Shown: positions 17,567-26,691, counted from the stretch's first letter. The stretch: DNA of 64,000 bases from Sphaerochaeta associata (GCF_022869165.1 NZ_CP094929.1:2728001-2792000); one strand, 5' to 3'. Program-made: numbers and translations. The notes: a model not told the origin generated them from the sequence alone.

Positions 17567-18983
17567 AGTATTCTCCAGCTTCTCTGAATGAAAGAGCTAT
17601 GTCTGCGTTGTTTGTCTGCTCATACAACTGCTCATCTTGTTCTCCAAGCATGATGTCCCTGAAATAGAAGTCGCGAAGGTTGTTATTATCCTTGACGTTA
17701 ATCATTCGGACATAACGATTTTGAGGATTTGTTGTAGTAAATGCAATGAATCCTCGGTCAAGCGTCTCAAGCGGGCGGAGATTGTGTGAAGTGAAGATCA
17801 ACTGGCCTTTCCCCCTCTCTGAGATAATGCTGAGCAGTTCACCAAGAAGATATTCAAAAACTCCCGAATCAAGTTCATCTATTGCCACCGTGATGGAAGC
17901 CTGATTATAAACAACAATGAGAAGCTGGAGGATGGAGATAATTTTCTTGATTCCCTCTGACTCATAGCTGAGCGGGATTTCCTTGCTGTCCTTACGGGAC
18001 ATAAGCTGAATACGACTTCCAATTTCCCCGTTCTCAAGTACTTGTGTTCCCAAGTCCTTGATGTGTATCGTAAGATCAGGAACTAGCTGTTTGAGAACCA
18101 CATTCATGTTTTGTATCACCTTGGTGACAACCTCCTTCGCCTTCTCTGGTATCACAGCCGGTTCATTAAGAGGAAGCATCATCGATCCTATGGCGCCTAC
18201 CTTTCCTCCAGAGAACTTGAAGCTCAAAGGCTGTGCATTAAGACTGATAATTCCGGTATTGCTTGTATTGATGATGAAAAGTTCATGGTTTCCAAAATTC
18301 ACCAGGCTCTCGATGATGGTTGCATAGAAGAAACGTTCTTTTTCGGAGTTTATAGATTTCGAGACCACATTCCTGATAGCACCCAGCAATTCACTCGAAA
18401 ATACAAACGAACGAGATTGGACACTTGTGAGCTTCTTCGCAACCTGAAGATCTGTATCGATCTTTCTGTCATTTCCAATAAGAAGCAGCCGCTTTGGATT
18501 CGGAAGGAATACCTGTGAAGTATCTGTATCGATAAGCTTGCCAATCCTAATTTTCTTCTCACCTAAAATCGGACACTTGAGCAATTCATTGTAAATGCGC
18601 ACTCGTTTCCTGTGTTCTGTTGATTGGATGGAATTGATATTCTGCTCAGAAACATCTTGAGCAGACTGTATGCTGAATTGGTATGAAACGATGAAACTCT
18701 CCTCCGATGTTGTTACGATGAATTGATAGACAAGTGTGGCAGATTCTGAATCAACATTGATGTACTCTGCAAACTTTTCTGGAATCGTTCTCCCACACAG
18801 TACGTATTTCAGGAGTTCCAAAGCATCAATCAACGCTGTCTTGCCTGACCCGTTTTGTCCATACAGGCCTACGATACTGGCCTTGTAAGTCTTCCTCGTG
18901 TTTATGAACGACAGTGAGCCTTCAAGTACATTTTTGAAGTTGTATATTGTAATTCCGCCAAGTCTGACTGAAGCTGCTTTCAT
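17556..18983 (-). CDS. AAA/OLD-like ATP-binding protein (SMC-type)
   Basis: 475 aa from ATG 18983, chosen because GGAGGGT is 6 nt upstream; an ATG nine codons earlier lacks such a site. N-terminal ITIYNFKNV, Walker A GQNGSGKTALIDAL, late ABC-like region LSYESEGIKKI (signature) and Walker B TVAIDELDSG followed by IFTSHNLRPLET (switch His). This is the ATPase half of AAA_15/AAA_21 proteins that pair with TOPRIM or DUF4435 nucleases in phage-defence or toxin modules. It appears intact whereas its partner is truncated. AT-richer than its neighbours and inserted between clpP and era, which suggests horizontal origin. Confidence 0.8.
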   Translation of the reverse strand: MKAASVRLGGITIYNFKNVLEGSLSFINTRKTYKASIVGLYGQNGSGKTALIDALELLKYVLCGRTIPEKFAEYINVDSESATLVYQFIVTTSEESFIVSYQFSIQSAQDVSEQNINSIQSTEHRKRVRIYNELLKCPILGEKKIRIGKLIDTDTSQVFLPNPKRLLLIGNDRKIDTDLQVAKKLTSVQSRSFVFSSELLGAIRNVVSKSINSEKERFFYATIIESLVNFGNHELFIINTSNTGIISLNAQPLSFKFSGGKVGAIGSMMLPLNEPAVIPEKAKEVVTKVIQNMNVVLKQLVPDLTIHIKDLGTQVLENGEIGSRIQLMSRKDSKEIPLSYESEGIKKIISILQLLIVVYNQASITVAIDELDSGVFEYLLGELLSIISERGKGQLIFTSHNLRPLETLDRGFIAFTTTNPQNRYVRMINVKDNNNLRDFYFRDIMLGEQDEQLYEQTNNADIALSFREAGEYCGS

Positions 18984-19101
18984 TGGACACCCTCCATACT
19001 TTCTCTTCATCTACCAATATGCCATACATATCCCCTATTGTCAATTCGAATACATTTTTCTATACTTTTTGTACCTTTTTTAGGTTTCAAACACACCTAT
19101 G

Positions 19102-19134
19102 CCTGCATCAAATTATTTTAGAAGCTAATGCAGG
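19102..19134 (-). terminator. hairpin after the 19135-19260 gene remnant
   Basis: CCTGCAT (19102-19108) pairs with ATGCAGG (19128-19134), directly after the TAA of the minus-strand fragment. It has no strong T tract but is well placed as the original gene's terminator. Confidence 0.45.
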
Positions 19135-19260
19135 TTATACAAACTCCCAGTACCCATACCGCTTGCCCTGCTTTCGAAAGAGCACATCGGCACCAACCAA
19201 GCCAGATTCTATAGCAAAGAAGCAGGCATGCCGCCTTCGCTTCAGCTCTTTGATGAGTCT
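19135..19260 (-). pseudogene. C-terminal fragment of a lost gene
   Basis: An open stretch of 41 codons on the minus strand ends at TAA (19135-19137). It is bounded upstream by an in-frame stop and has no start codon. The peptide (KELKRRRHACFFAIESGLV and then GADVLFRKQGKRYGYWEFV) has a protein-like composition, and the stop is followed immediately by a hairpin, as for a genuine gene end. The family is not recognised. It lies upstream of, and codirectional with, the AAA ATPase gene and may be another relic of the same foreign segment. Confidence 0.4.
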
Positions 19261-19310
19261 CTATACAAGACAGCTCAAATTCCCGATACTTACCATAAGG
19301 AGCCACACCC

Positions 19311-20192
19311 ATGAAATGTGCCACGGTTGCCATCATCGGCCGACCATCAGCAGGTAAAAGCACCCTGCTCAATACCATCTGTGAGATGAAAGTCTCCATC
19401 ACCGCCTCTACGCCCCAGACGACTCGAAACGCCATCAGGGGAATCTATACCGACAGCCGCGGGCAGTTGATCTTCACCGACACGCCGGGCTTTCATCTCA
19501 GCGAGAAGACACTGAACAAGCGCCTGCAGGAGACAGCACTGAGAAGTCTTGAAGAGAGCGATGCAGTGCTCTACATCCTCGACTCCAAGCGCAGTGCAGG
19601 CGAGGAAGAACTCGCCCTGGTCTCCCATATTGCAAAGCTCAAGACTCCGGTGGTTTGTGTCATCAACAAGGCAGACATCATTCGCGACAGCGAAGAAGAG
19701 GCTGTAAAAGCCTTCCTTGCCGAGCACCTTCCCGACAGGCCGGTGCTGAAAGCTTCGGCCAAGTTGGACGAAGGTGTCGATGAAATTTTGATCGAACTGT
19801 TCAAGCTTGCCCCCGAGGGCGAGCTGCTCTACCCCCCCGATGCCTACACCGACCAGAACCTGGAGTTCCGCATCAGCGAGATCATCCGCGAGAAGGCGAT
19901 CAACCTCGTCACCGAGGAGATTCCCCACGCCATCTATGTCACCATCGAGGACATAGAACACACCGAAGCAACCAATACCATCTGGGTGCGTGCAGCCATT
20001 ATTGTTGAACGTGAAACCCAAAAGGGTATTGTAGTTGGCAAGGGCGGGGCGAACATCACCAAGATCCGCAAAGGAAGCGAGCCCGAGATCCGCCAGATAT
20101 TCGCCGGCAAGAAGCTCAGGCTCGACCTCAGGGTGAAAGCCCAGGACAAGTGGAGAAACAACTCCGTAGTGTTGGACAAGATCCTGCGCTAG
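19311..20192 (+). CDS. era: GTPase Era
   Basis: 293 aa. TRAFAC GTPase with G1 GRPSAGKS, switch I TASTPQTTRNAIRGI, G3 DTPGF, G4 NKAD, and a C-terminal KH domain (GIVVGKGGANITKIRKG) that binds the 3' end of 16S rRNA. Required for 30S ribosome maturation. AAGGAG is 8 nt before the ATG. Typical length and all motifs present. Confidence 0.96.
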   Translation: MKCATVAIIGRPSAGKSTLLNTICEMKVSITASTPQTTRNAIRGIYTDSRGQLIFTDTPGFHLSEKTLNKRLQETALRSLEESDAVLYILDSKRSAGEEELALVSHIAKLKTPVVCVINKADIIRDSEEEAVKAFLAEHLPDRPVLKASAKLDEGVDEILIELFKLAPEGELLYPPDAYTDQNLEFRISEIIREKAINLVTEEIPHAIYVTIEDIEHTEATNTIWVRAAIIVERETQKGIVVGKGGANITKIRKGSEPEIRQIFAGKKLRLDLRVKAQDKWRNNSVVLDKILR

Positions 20193-20812
20193 CGGATGTA
20201 ATTCGTTACAAACCGTCTTTCAGCCTCAGGAGCTGCCAAACCTGCTTGCCTGCCTGCAGCAATGCTCTGCAGCAGCCAGGCAAGGTTGGCTCCGAGGTTG
20301 CGCATCACCTGCAGTCCCTCCAGGTCCTGCTCGACTTCTTCCACTGAGTTTCCATGGACTGAATTCCAATAGGTTGAAGAGACCACCGGCATGCCGCTGA
20401 TCGTAAAGTACTTGTTCAGTTGGTCAAAGGAAGCACTTGCCCCTCCACGGCGGCAGGAAACTACCGAAGCCCCGGGCTTGAGATACATGCGCTTGGAAAC
20501 AACGCGGAACAACCGGTCCAGGAAGGCACTGCCCGCCCCTGCAATGCTTGCATAGTGCACCGGGGCTCCAAGAATGAGGGCATCACAGGCGAGAGCCTTC
20601 TGAGCGGCCTCGTTCACTTTATCGTCGTTGAAGACGCAGACACCATGCTTGAAGCAATAGCCGCAATCGATACAGCCGTGCAGGCTCTCCTTGCCGATCC
20701 ACAGGATTTCGCTCTCAATCCCATTCTGTGCAAGGACAGAAGCAATCTCCTCAAGCGCGCGATTGGTGCAGCCCTTCTGGTGGGGACTGCTGTTGATCAT
20801 CAAAACATGCAT
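20189..20812 (-). CDS. iron-sulfur flavoprotein / NADPH-dependent FMN reductase family
   Basis: 207 aa from ATG 20812 (GGAGG 7 nt upstream). Flavodoxin-like fold: MINSSPHQKGCTNRALEEI (FMN phosphate loop), Cys cluster CIDCGYCFKHGVC, and LILGAPVHYASIAG. The Cys pattern matches iron-sulfur flavoproteins of anaerobes that carry FMN plus one cluster and act in oxygen/peroxide defence or as electron carriers. The C terminus is Ala/Arg-rich. It follows lysS across a terminator, so it is probably transcribed on its own. Overlaps the end of convergent era by 4 bp. Confidence 0.85.
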   Translation of the reverse strand: MHVLMINSSPHQKGCTNRALEEIASVLAQNGIESEILWIGKESLHGCIDCGYCFKHGVCVFNDDKVNEAAQKALACDALILGAPVHYASIAGAGSAFLDRLFRVVSKRMYLKPGASVVSCRRGGASASFDQLNKYFTISGMPVVSSTYWNSVHGNSVEEVEQDLEGLQVMRNLGANLAWLLQSIAAGRQAGLAAPEAERRFVTNYIR

Positions 20813-20831
20813 AGAAACCTCCAAATAAACA

Positions 20832-20853
20832 ACAGGGAGCCGAAGCTCCCTGT
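20832..20853 (-). terminator. lysS terminator
   Basis: ACAGGGAGC (20832-20840) and GCTCCCTGT (20845-20853) form a perfect 9-bp stem with a CGAA tetraloop, about 21 bp after the lysS stop. The minus-strand tail is TGTTTATTT. Confidence 0.8.
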
Positions 20854-20874
20854 AAGTATGCCATACATCAGTGA

Positions 20875-22449
20875 TTAATACTTGGTAAGAATGGCCAGGA
20901 CCTTCTCTTTTCCACAGGTCTGCAGGAAGGGTCCGAGCTTCGGACCGCGATCCTTGCCGATCATAATGGTATAGACAAGCTTGAAGAAGTCGCCGGTATC
21001 CAGCCCGTTGAGCTTTGCAGCATCGTAGAGGCGGGTGGTGTACTCCTTATCCTCCAGCTCGTCCATCTGCTCAACCACCTTGATCAGGTCGTGGATGGCC
21101 TTGGTCTGCACCTCGTCCAGAACTACCAGGGGATCTCCTTCATGCCACAGGCGGTACTTGAAGTCCTCGGGGGCGAAGGTGGTGATCCAGTTCCAGGCGC
21201 ACTTGCAGCGCACCCGCAGTCGATCCTTCTGGCTGTCGGTCATCTCACCAAGGGTGGAGATGGCACGCTCGATGTCCCCTTCATGCAGCTGAAGCAGGTT
21301 GCACAGGTGACGGAAGGGTATCTGGTAGCAGGCTTCGGTGGGAATCTCCCCTACCTGGCTCAACTCGTAGATTCTTCTCTCCTTCTCCCTGCGCTTCTCA
21401 TTCACTTCCTGCAGGCCGAAGTAGATGCGCTCGCAGGTGTCGTAATCCTCGTAGATCTTGAGCACGTCGAGGTCGAAGGAGATGGCAAACTCCGTGTTCG
21501 GCCGGGTGCCGGCGAACATGAAGCGGGTGATCTCGGGGGTATAGACTTCCAAGACATCGTAGAGGGAGATTACCTCGCCGCTGGAAGAAGAGATCTTGCC
21601 TCCCCTGCCCTTGATGCTGATGAAGTCATACTGAAAGGAGACCGGAGGCTGGGCGCCGAAGACGGTCACGACCTTCTTGGAGGTATCGAAGCTGCCGCCT
21701 TCGCTGTGGTGGTCCTTGCCTGCCGGTTCGAAGTCGACGCCTTCATGAGCCCAACGCATGGGCCAGTCGATTCTCCAAGGTAGTTTTGCATAAGGGGTAT
21801 TGCGAAGGTCGAGGGTCTCGGTCTGCCCGGTCTCATCGTCACGATAGGTCACGTTCCACTCGCCGTCCCAGTCGAGGATGGTGGTGGTGTCCTTGTCGGT
21901 GAAGGAGGAGAAGACTGAAATCGGCCACCAGTCGGCCTCAAGGGGTTCGGTTCTGAACTCGTCCAGGATCGCCCTGATCTCGTCCCGTTTCTCCAAGGCG
22001 GTTCTCATGCCCTGGGCATACATGCTTGAGCGATACCGCTTGGCCTGGTAGAGGTACTCGGGCTCTACACCGACGGTGGGAAGAATCTCTTCCACATCCA
22101 GTTCGTTTGCACGTGCGTAGTTCTCGGCCCTGCCGGTGGTATCGGGAACCAAGGTGATGGGTTTGCGCAGGAAGGTGGCCAGCAGCTCGGGCTGAGGCAT
22201 GTTCTTGGGAACCTTGCGGAACACATCATAGTCGTCCCAGCTGTAGATGAAGCGGACTTTTTTGCCTTTGGCTCTGAGTGCCCTCACCACCAATTCAACC
22301 GAGATGATCTCCCGGAAGTTTCCGATATGGACTGTGCCAGAAGGGGTAATGCCGGAGGCGCAGGTATAGACCTCCTTCTCCCCTTTCTCACGAATGATCT
22401 TGTCGGCGTATATATCCGCCCAATGTGTAGATACGTTCTGTTCGCTCAT
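20875..22449 (-). CDS. lysS: class I lysyl-tRNA synthetase
   Basis: 524 aa. Class I (Rossmann) enzyme, recognised by SGITPSGTVHIGNFREI (HIGH motif as HIGN) and KISSSSG (KMSKS equivalent), with IYSWDDYDVFRKVPKNMP typical of the archaeal/spirochaetal family, unrelated to the usual bacterial class II LysRS. Charges tRNA-Lys. Finding this class is a strong taxonomic hint for spirochaetes, although it also occurs in some alphaproteobacteria and archaea. Divergent from the RlpA-like gene. Confidence 0.96.
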   Translation of the reverse strand: MSEQNVSTHWADIYADKIIREKGEKEVYTCASGITPSGTVHIGNFREIISVELVVRALRAKGKKVRFIYSWDDYDVFRKVPKNMPQPELLATFLRKPITLVPDTTGRAENYARANELDVEEILPTVGVEPEYLYQAKRYRSSMYAQGMRTALEKRDEIRAILDEFRTEPLEADWWPISVFSSFTDKDTTTILDWDGEWNVTYRDDETGQTETLDLRNTPYAKLPWRIDWPMRWAHEGVDFEPAGKDHHSEGGSFDTSKKVVTVFGAQPPVSFQYDFISIKGRGGKISSSSGEVISLYDVLEVYTPEITRFMFAGTRPNTEFAISFDLDVLKIYEDYDTCERIYFGLQEVNEKRREKERRIYELSQVGEIPTEACYQIPFRHLCNLLQLHEGDIERAISTLGEMTDSQKDRLRVRCKCAWNWITTFAPEDFKYRLWHEGDPLVVLDEVQTKAIHDLIKVVEQMDELEDKEYTTRLYDAAKLNGLDTGDFFKLVYTIMIGKDRGPKLGPFLQTCGKEKVLAILTKY

Positions 22450-22530
22450 AGACGTCGATTATAGTGAATCATACCCATCAGTTCAACTGCTGGTTGCCAA
22501 AACAAAGCACGAGGCCTTATACTCTTGGGT

Positions 22531-23193
22531 ATGAAACGATTGATGGCATTGCTTGCAGTACTCCTTGTCGCCTCCTTCGCCCTGATAGCGGCGGATGAGC
22601 CGTTGCAGCCGGGTACGGTCATTGAGAAAGGGATTGCCTCCTGGTACACCTCCGATAAGAGCGAGAGCCTGACTGCCAACGGTGAGATTTTCGACCCCAA
22701 CACCCTGTCGGCGGCCCATAAGAGCCTGAAGTTCGGCACCATTGTCAGAGTGACGAACCTTGCCAACGGCAAGAGTGTGGATGTGCGCATAAACGACCGC
22801 GGGCCGTATGTCGATGGAAGAATCATCGACCTCACCCCGGCTGCCGCCAAGCAGATCGACATGCTTAAAAGCGGCATCTCATCAGTCGACCTCACCCTGA
22901 TCTTCGAGCCCGAAGTTCCTGAGTCGAAGTACAATCGAGCAGGAGACACCGGCTGGTATCAGATCCAGGTGGGAGCCTACTCCTCCCTGCTTACCGCCTA
23001 TGCCCAGTACGACAGGCTGCTCAACGCAGGACTGAAGCCCTATGCAGAGCAGCTTCCCGACTCCCAGGCGGTACGCCTTACGGTTCGTTGGGTTCCGGCT
23101 TATCAACTCGATAGGACGATGAAGGCTCTTTCTGCCCTTGGCTTTGCCGAGAAGAATGTGCTGAAGAAGAGCGAGGTCAACCCTTACCGCTGA
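22531..23193 (+). CDS. rlpA: RlpA-like protein with SPOR-like domain
   Basis: 220 aa from ATG 22531. Signal peptide without a lipobox (LLVASFALIAAD), then a double-psi beta-barrel (GIASWYTSDKSESLTANGE ... VRINDRGPYVDGRIIDLTPAA) with the NDRGP motif of RlpA lytic transglycosylases. Residues ~147-215 (WYQIQVGAYSSLLTAYAQYD) form a SPOR-like domain that would bind denuded peptidoglycan at division sites. Likely a periplasmic septal murein enzyme. The 3' end overlaps the convergent oxidoreductase gene by 17 bp. Confidence 0.9.
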   Translation: MKRLMALLAVLLVASFALIAADEPLQPGTVIEKGIASWYTSDKSESLTANGEIFDPNTLSAAHKSLKFGTIVRVTNLANGKSVDVRINDRGPYVDGRIIDLTPAAAKQIDMLKSGISSVDLTLIFEPEVPESKYNRAGDTGWYQIQVGAYSSLLTAYAQYDRLLNAGLKPYAEQLPDSQAVRLTVRWVPAYQLDRTMKALSALGFAEKNVLKKSEVNPYR

Positions 23194-24640
23194 AGCGTTT
23201 TCCATCCTGTTTGCAGATCATCTTTGCTATGTCCCGTCCGTCCTTTGCGGCGGTGGGAAGCCCGCCTCCGGGTACGGTCCACTGCCCGATCATGGCAAAC
23301 CGGGAAAGGCCGTCCAAGGTTTTGGGAAGGCGTTTAGAGAGGGTTGCCTTGGTCGGGGCAAAACCTTCAAAGCTTCCTTTCCAGTTGCCTGTGTAGCGGA
23401 TGACCGAGTGGGGTGTGGACACATCGACCATGTCGATCAAGCCTTCCAGTGGTCCCAACAAAGGCTCCAAGCGTTTGATTATTTCCCCAGCTATGCGTTT
23501 CTTTTCTTCTTCATATTCCTGGCGATTATCAGAGGCAAGTTTCTCCCAGGCCTCCCACTCCCAGGTGTTGATCATGGCGGTCACCAAGGTGCAGCCCTCA
23601 GGGGCGAGGGTGGGATCGAATGCATAGACGTTCAAGCCGAAGCTGTTATGAGATGTACCATCGCAGAGAACGATTGGCTCTTCAAAGTACGGAGACGAGG
23701 AGTGTACAAACTGCTGTAGATTTTTCTTGATGCCCAAGGCCACCATAAGGGAGGAGGGAAACAGCGGATACTGCTCATAGGCTTTCGTATAAGCCGGACT
23801 CAAATATCGTCCCGAAAGCATCGAGTAAAGCGTCGTATGTCCATCAGCTGCGCTGATTACATAGTCGGCATCAACAATCTGTCCATCCGAAAGTTGTACG
23901 CCCACTGCCTTCCCATCAGAAACCAATACCTTTTCCACCGCACTGTTATACCGAAACGTGACACCAAGCGAGGAAGCCTTCCTGGCGATGTTCATGGCAA
24001 AGTTCAATGATCCCCCTATGGGATAGCCTGCACTCTTGTACGGTTGTTGAGAGAGCCCTAGGGTGAGCGCGACGAGGCTCCAATCGGGAGGAAGGGTGGA
24101 GAGGAAGATTTCCCGGAGCCTGGGATTGGTGAAGCGCTTGGCATACTCCTCTACCGGAATCAGGTGACCCAGCATGGTGAAAAACTGCACCAGGGAGGCG
24201 AAGGGATTGCCCGAGAATGCGCCTGCCAGGCGCTTGAGGCTCCGATGAAACTTCCCTATTTGCTTTGCATCCTCCGGGGCGAGGGCCAGCAGTGACTCCT
24301 TCAGCTGTTCAAGGTCGCTGGACAGACACAATGAATCCCCGTTTGAAAGACCGATGGTGGTGAACTGGTCGAAGTTGGCAATACCAACAGGTGAGCCGTC
24401 GGCATTGGTGAAGGCCCCCAGTTCCTGCCACATCGAATAGAACTGGGTTCCTTCACGTGAGCCCATCAGCCAATGAATGCAGTAGTCGATGGTATAGCCG
24501 CCTCGTTTCCAGGAGGTGCAGAGTCCTCCAGGCAGGCTGTGCTTTTCCACCACCGTGACCCGATAGCCGTTTCTGGCAAGGTAGGAGGCTGCAGAGAGCC
24601 CTGCTATTCCTGCTCCAATAACAACGATGTGCTTATCCAT
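23177..24640 (-). CDS. phytoene desaturase-like FAD-dependent oxidoreductase
   Basis: 487 aa from ATG 24640 (GGAGGT upstream). N-terminal dinucleotide fold VIGAGIAGLSAASYLARNGY, then VVEKHSLPGGLCTSWKRGGY and the family C-terminal FAD motif GQWTVPGGGLPTAAKDG. Belongs to the CrtI/retinol-saturase-like amine oxidase family. No carotenoid genes are nearby and CIHWLMGS replaces the usual G-x-H context, so the substrate is open; similar stand-alone proteins occur in many anaerobes. Probably cytosolic or membrane-peripheral. Confidence 0.85.
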   Translation of the reverse strand: MDKHIVVIGAGIAGLSAASYLARNGYRVTVVEKHSLPGGLCTSWKRGGYTIDYCIHWLMGSREGTQFYSMWQELGAFTNADGSPVGIANFDQFTTIGLSNGDSLCLSSDLEQLKESLLALAPEDAKQIGKFHRSLKRLAGAFSGNPFASLVQFFTMLGHLIPVEEYAKRFTNPRLREIFLSTLPPDWSLVALTLGLSQQPYKSAGYPIGGSLNFAMNIARKASSLGVTFRYNSAVEKVLVSDGKAVGVQLSDGQIVDADYVISAADGHTTLYSMLSGRYLSPAYTKAYEQYPLFPSSLMVALGIKKNLQQFVHSSSPYFEEPIVLCDGTSHNSFGLNVYAFDPTLAPEGCTLVTAMINTWEWEAWEKLASDNRQEYEEEKKRIAGEIIKRLEPLLGPLEGLIDMVDVSTPHSVIRYTGNWKGSFEGFAPTKATLSKRLPKTLDGLSRFAMIGQWTVPGGGLPTAAKDGRDIAKMICKQDGKRFSGKG

Positions 24641-24717
24641 GCAACTACCTCCAAACACTTAGTCTCATGTATTGTACCATACCCAATACAAATGAGAAGA
24701 AAATGTTGAAAAGGCAG

Positions 24718-25824
24718 TTAGTTCGAGAGTCTTGCCAGTATTTTTCCTACCATCTTTGCCCCTGGATGTTCGTAATTCTCTCCTACTAAGAGATACGCCA
24801 TTTCATAGCCGATATCCATATAGGAACGTACAGCAAAGGTTACCGATACTCCGGTACTTGCGATGAAACCGGATTCAGGAATTGAGGTGTTGTACAATTC
24901 TCCCCATCCAAAGCCGAAGTCAAAAAAGAGCACCAAGCGGGGGAAGAATCCGGACACGAAGGGCTCGGGGCCGTTGAAACGAAGATCGAACTGGTTTGCA
25001 ATCGAGTAATCGGTGGGAAACTGGAAGGTTCCAAATCCACGGACTTTACTACCCAAAGAAGTGGTCTGTTGAACGGACAGGGGTATGGAAGAGCCGAAGA
25101 CCCCACTGATATTCAATCGGTCTGCAAGAACAATAGAGTACAGGTTCTTAGCACTTTCGGTGAGGGTAAGCAGCGTTTTTGCTGCCTGTACTTCCCCTTC
25201 CAGACGAGCATAGGATGCATTGGTGTTCAGCAGCATGGGGCCGAACCAGAGCAGTGCCGATGCGGCATATCCATCAGCAGAGGTAAACGTTTCGACAAGG
25301 TTGTTGTAGTGGTAGGCAAAACCGATATTGGTCCCGATCCCCGAGAGTTGTCCATAGACTGCATTACCACCAGAGAAGAAGGAGGAAAGACTTTGGACGG
25401 TTCCACTGTCCAGAGTGGTTCCTACGATCATGGAGTCGAGGGCCTTCTCATAGGACCCTCGGTATCCAACAAAGAGGCTGTGCTTCTGTGAAGAGCCGAG
25501 GTATTGGTTCAAGCCTAGTGTCCAATCGAAGAGCAGTTGGTCATATACGAGGGGGATTCCTGTACGGTGATTACCACCTACGGGATCTTGCCAGACCAAA
25601 CGCTCCTGGTACCCGACTTTCCCCAAGAGATAGAAATCAGTCTTCCAATCGGCAAACAGGGAGAGACTGTCATTCACAGCTCCTGCCCTGATTCCTGTTG
25701 GAACCAAGCCGGCAGCAATCCGGGGGTGTCCATCCCAGCTGTCATAGGCGAAAGACCAGGAGGCAAAGATAGAAAGAGGCAGCAGACAAACAAGCAATAG
25801 AAACAATACAAGCTTCTTATTCAT
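24718..25824 (-). CDS. putative outer-membrane beta-barrel protein
   Basis: 368 aa. Cleavable signal peptide (LVLFLLLVCLLPLSIFA), then amphipathic strands with frequent aromatic edges (WSFAYDSW, LFVGYRGSYEKAL, VLFFDFGFGWGELYN), consistent with a porin-type barrel. Several 'SLFADWKTDFYLLG'-like strands repeat with similar spacing. No recognised domain. GGAGG precedes the ATG. Monocistronic, ahead of the tRNA gene on the other strand. Confidence 0.75.
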   Translation of the reverse strand: MNKKLVLFLLLVCLLPLSIFASWSFAYDSWDGHPRIAAGLVPTGIRAGAVNDSLSLFADWKTDFYLLGKVGYQERLVWQDPVGGNHRTGIPLVYDQLLFDWTLGLNQYLGSSQKHSLFVGYRGSYEKALDSMIVGTTLDSGTVQSLSSFFSGGNAVYGQLSGIGTNIGFAYHYNNLVETFTSADGYAASALLWFGPMLLNTNASYARLEGEVQAAKTLLTLTESAKNLYSIVLADRLNISGVFGSSIPLSVQQTTSLGSKVRGFGTFQFPTDYSIANQFDLRFNGPEPFVSGFFPRLVLFFDFGFGWGELYNTSIPESGFIASTGVSVTFAVRSYMDIGYEMAYLLVGENYEHPGAKMVGKILARLSN

Positions 25825-25909
25825 GACTACCCTCCTCTCTCATTGGTACCAATACTATCACAGCAAAAAGCCTATGAGTACAACTGTACACTCCTCTTCA
25901 CAAACATTC

Positions 25910-25938
25910 TTTACATTCTTCTAAAAATCCTTTAGATT
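25910..25938 (+). promoter_or_regulatory. tRNA promoter
   Basis: TTTACA (25910-25915), 17-bp spacer, TAGATT (25933-25938); the tRNA begins 12 bp downstream. Confidence 0.6.
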
Positions 25939-25949
25939 ACCTTCATATC

Positions 25950-26023
25950 GGGCCTATAGCTCAGTTGGTTAGAGCATCGGACTCATAATCCGTGGGTCAA
26001 AGGTTCAAGTCCTTCTGGGCCCA
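25950..26023 (+). tRNA. tRNA with CAU anticodon (Ile2 or elongator Met)
   Basis: A 74-nt cloverleaf can be drawn: 7-bp acceptor GGGCCTA/TGGGCCC (one T-G pair), D arm GCTC...GAGC, anticodon loop CTCATAA with CAU, T arm AAAGG-TTCAAGT-CCTTC, discriminator A. CCA is not encoded. The outer anticodon-stem pair (T27-T43) and outer T-stem pair (A-C) are mismatched. CAU could be elongator Met or the Ile2 tRNA whose C34 is changed to lysidine; the GGGCCTA acceptor is that commonly seen in tRNA-Ile, but sequence alone does not settle it. Confidence 0.85.
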
Positions 26024-26027
26024 GTAA

Positions 26028-26057
26028 CAGAACTCCTTGCAATGCAGGGAGTTCTTG
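26028..26057 (+). terminator. tRNA terminator
   Basis: CAGAACTCC (26028-26036) pairs with GGAGTTCTTG (26048-26057), followed by TTGTT. Starts 5 bp after the tRNA. Confidence 0.75.
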
Positions 26058-26097
26058 TTGTTAGAGGATACAATAATTCAACGTTCACTAGAGCACT

Positions 26098-26118
26098 GTA
26101 CCAAAAGGTGTACCAAAA
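26098..26118 (+). repeat. short direct repeat GTACCAAAA x2 downstream of the tRNA
   Basis: GTACCAAAA at 26098-26106 and 26110-26118 (12-bp period). The plus-strand frame reads ALYQKVYQKVLERIENLI then stop. Could be the tail of a lost integrase or simply non-coding; the 26.02-26.27 kb stretch otherwise shows no gene. Confidence 0.4.
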
Positions 26119-26271
26119 AGTCTTGGAACGTATTGAGAATCTCATATGAATGTGAACTTCTCAAGTTTTTTCCACTCAAAATCCTAGATTGATCATTACA
26201 TCCTAGATAAAACTTTGAATCATAATGATTTTCTCACTTTCCTTCATTGAAAATATCGAGAATCGTGCATC

Positions 26272-26532
26272 TTAATTGAGTGTAACCGTTAAACTCATAT
26301 AGGAGACTGGATGCACTACGATTTCGCTATTATCAGCATTCCAGACGGCTCTAATGACGTTTGAGTGGAACTTTTGTGCAAAGTTCACAATGAACAAAGT
26401 TACACCGTTTATCGGCATGATTCCTTTGGATGTAAAATTGAGAGCAGCCATGTGTGAAGCGACCTTATGTCCAACACACGAGAGGGTCTTCACTGACCAC
26501 CCGGAACCATGTTTTACGAAATCATGCTCCAA
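26272..26532 (-). CDS. small ORF, doubtful
   Basis: 86 codons from a TTG, with no ribosome site. The middle (GIMPINGVTLFIVNFAQKF) is protein-like, with beta-strand alternation. It may be a remnant of a longer gene; no family recognised. Lies between the tRNA and the DUF4041 gene in AT-rich accessory sequence. Confidence 0.3.
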   Translation of the reverse strand: MEHDFVKHGSGWSVKTLSCVGHKVASHMAALNFTSKGIMPINGVTLFIVNFAQKFHSNVIRAVWNADNSEIVVHPVSYMSLTVTLN

Positions 26533-26691
26533 AGGTGTTATTCTGCAGTCTCTGCGGAGGATGGGGATTTTCTTTCAGGTACCAATGACAGTGTTTCATC
26601 TCGAAGCCCAATAGAGGTTGAAGTTTGTATTGTTACAGTTAGCTGAAACACCTTCACTTTTGAAACCCAGAATATGAACCATACACTCTCA

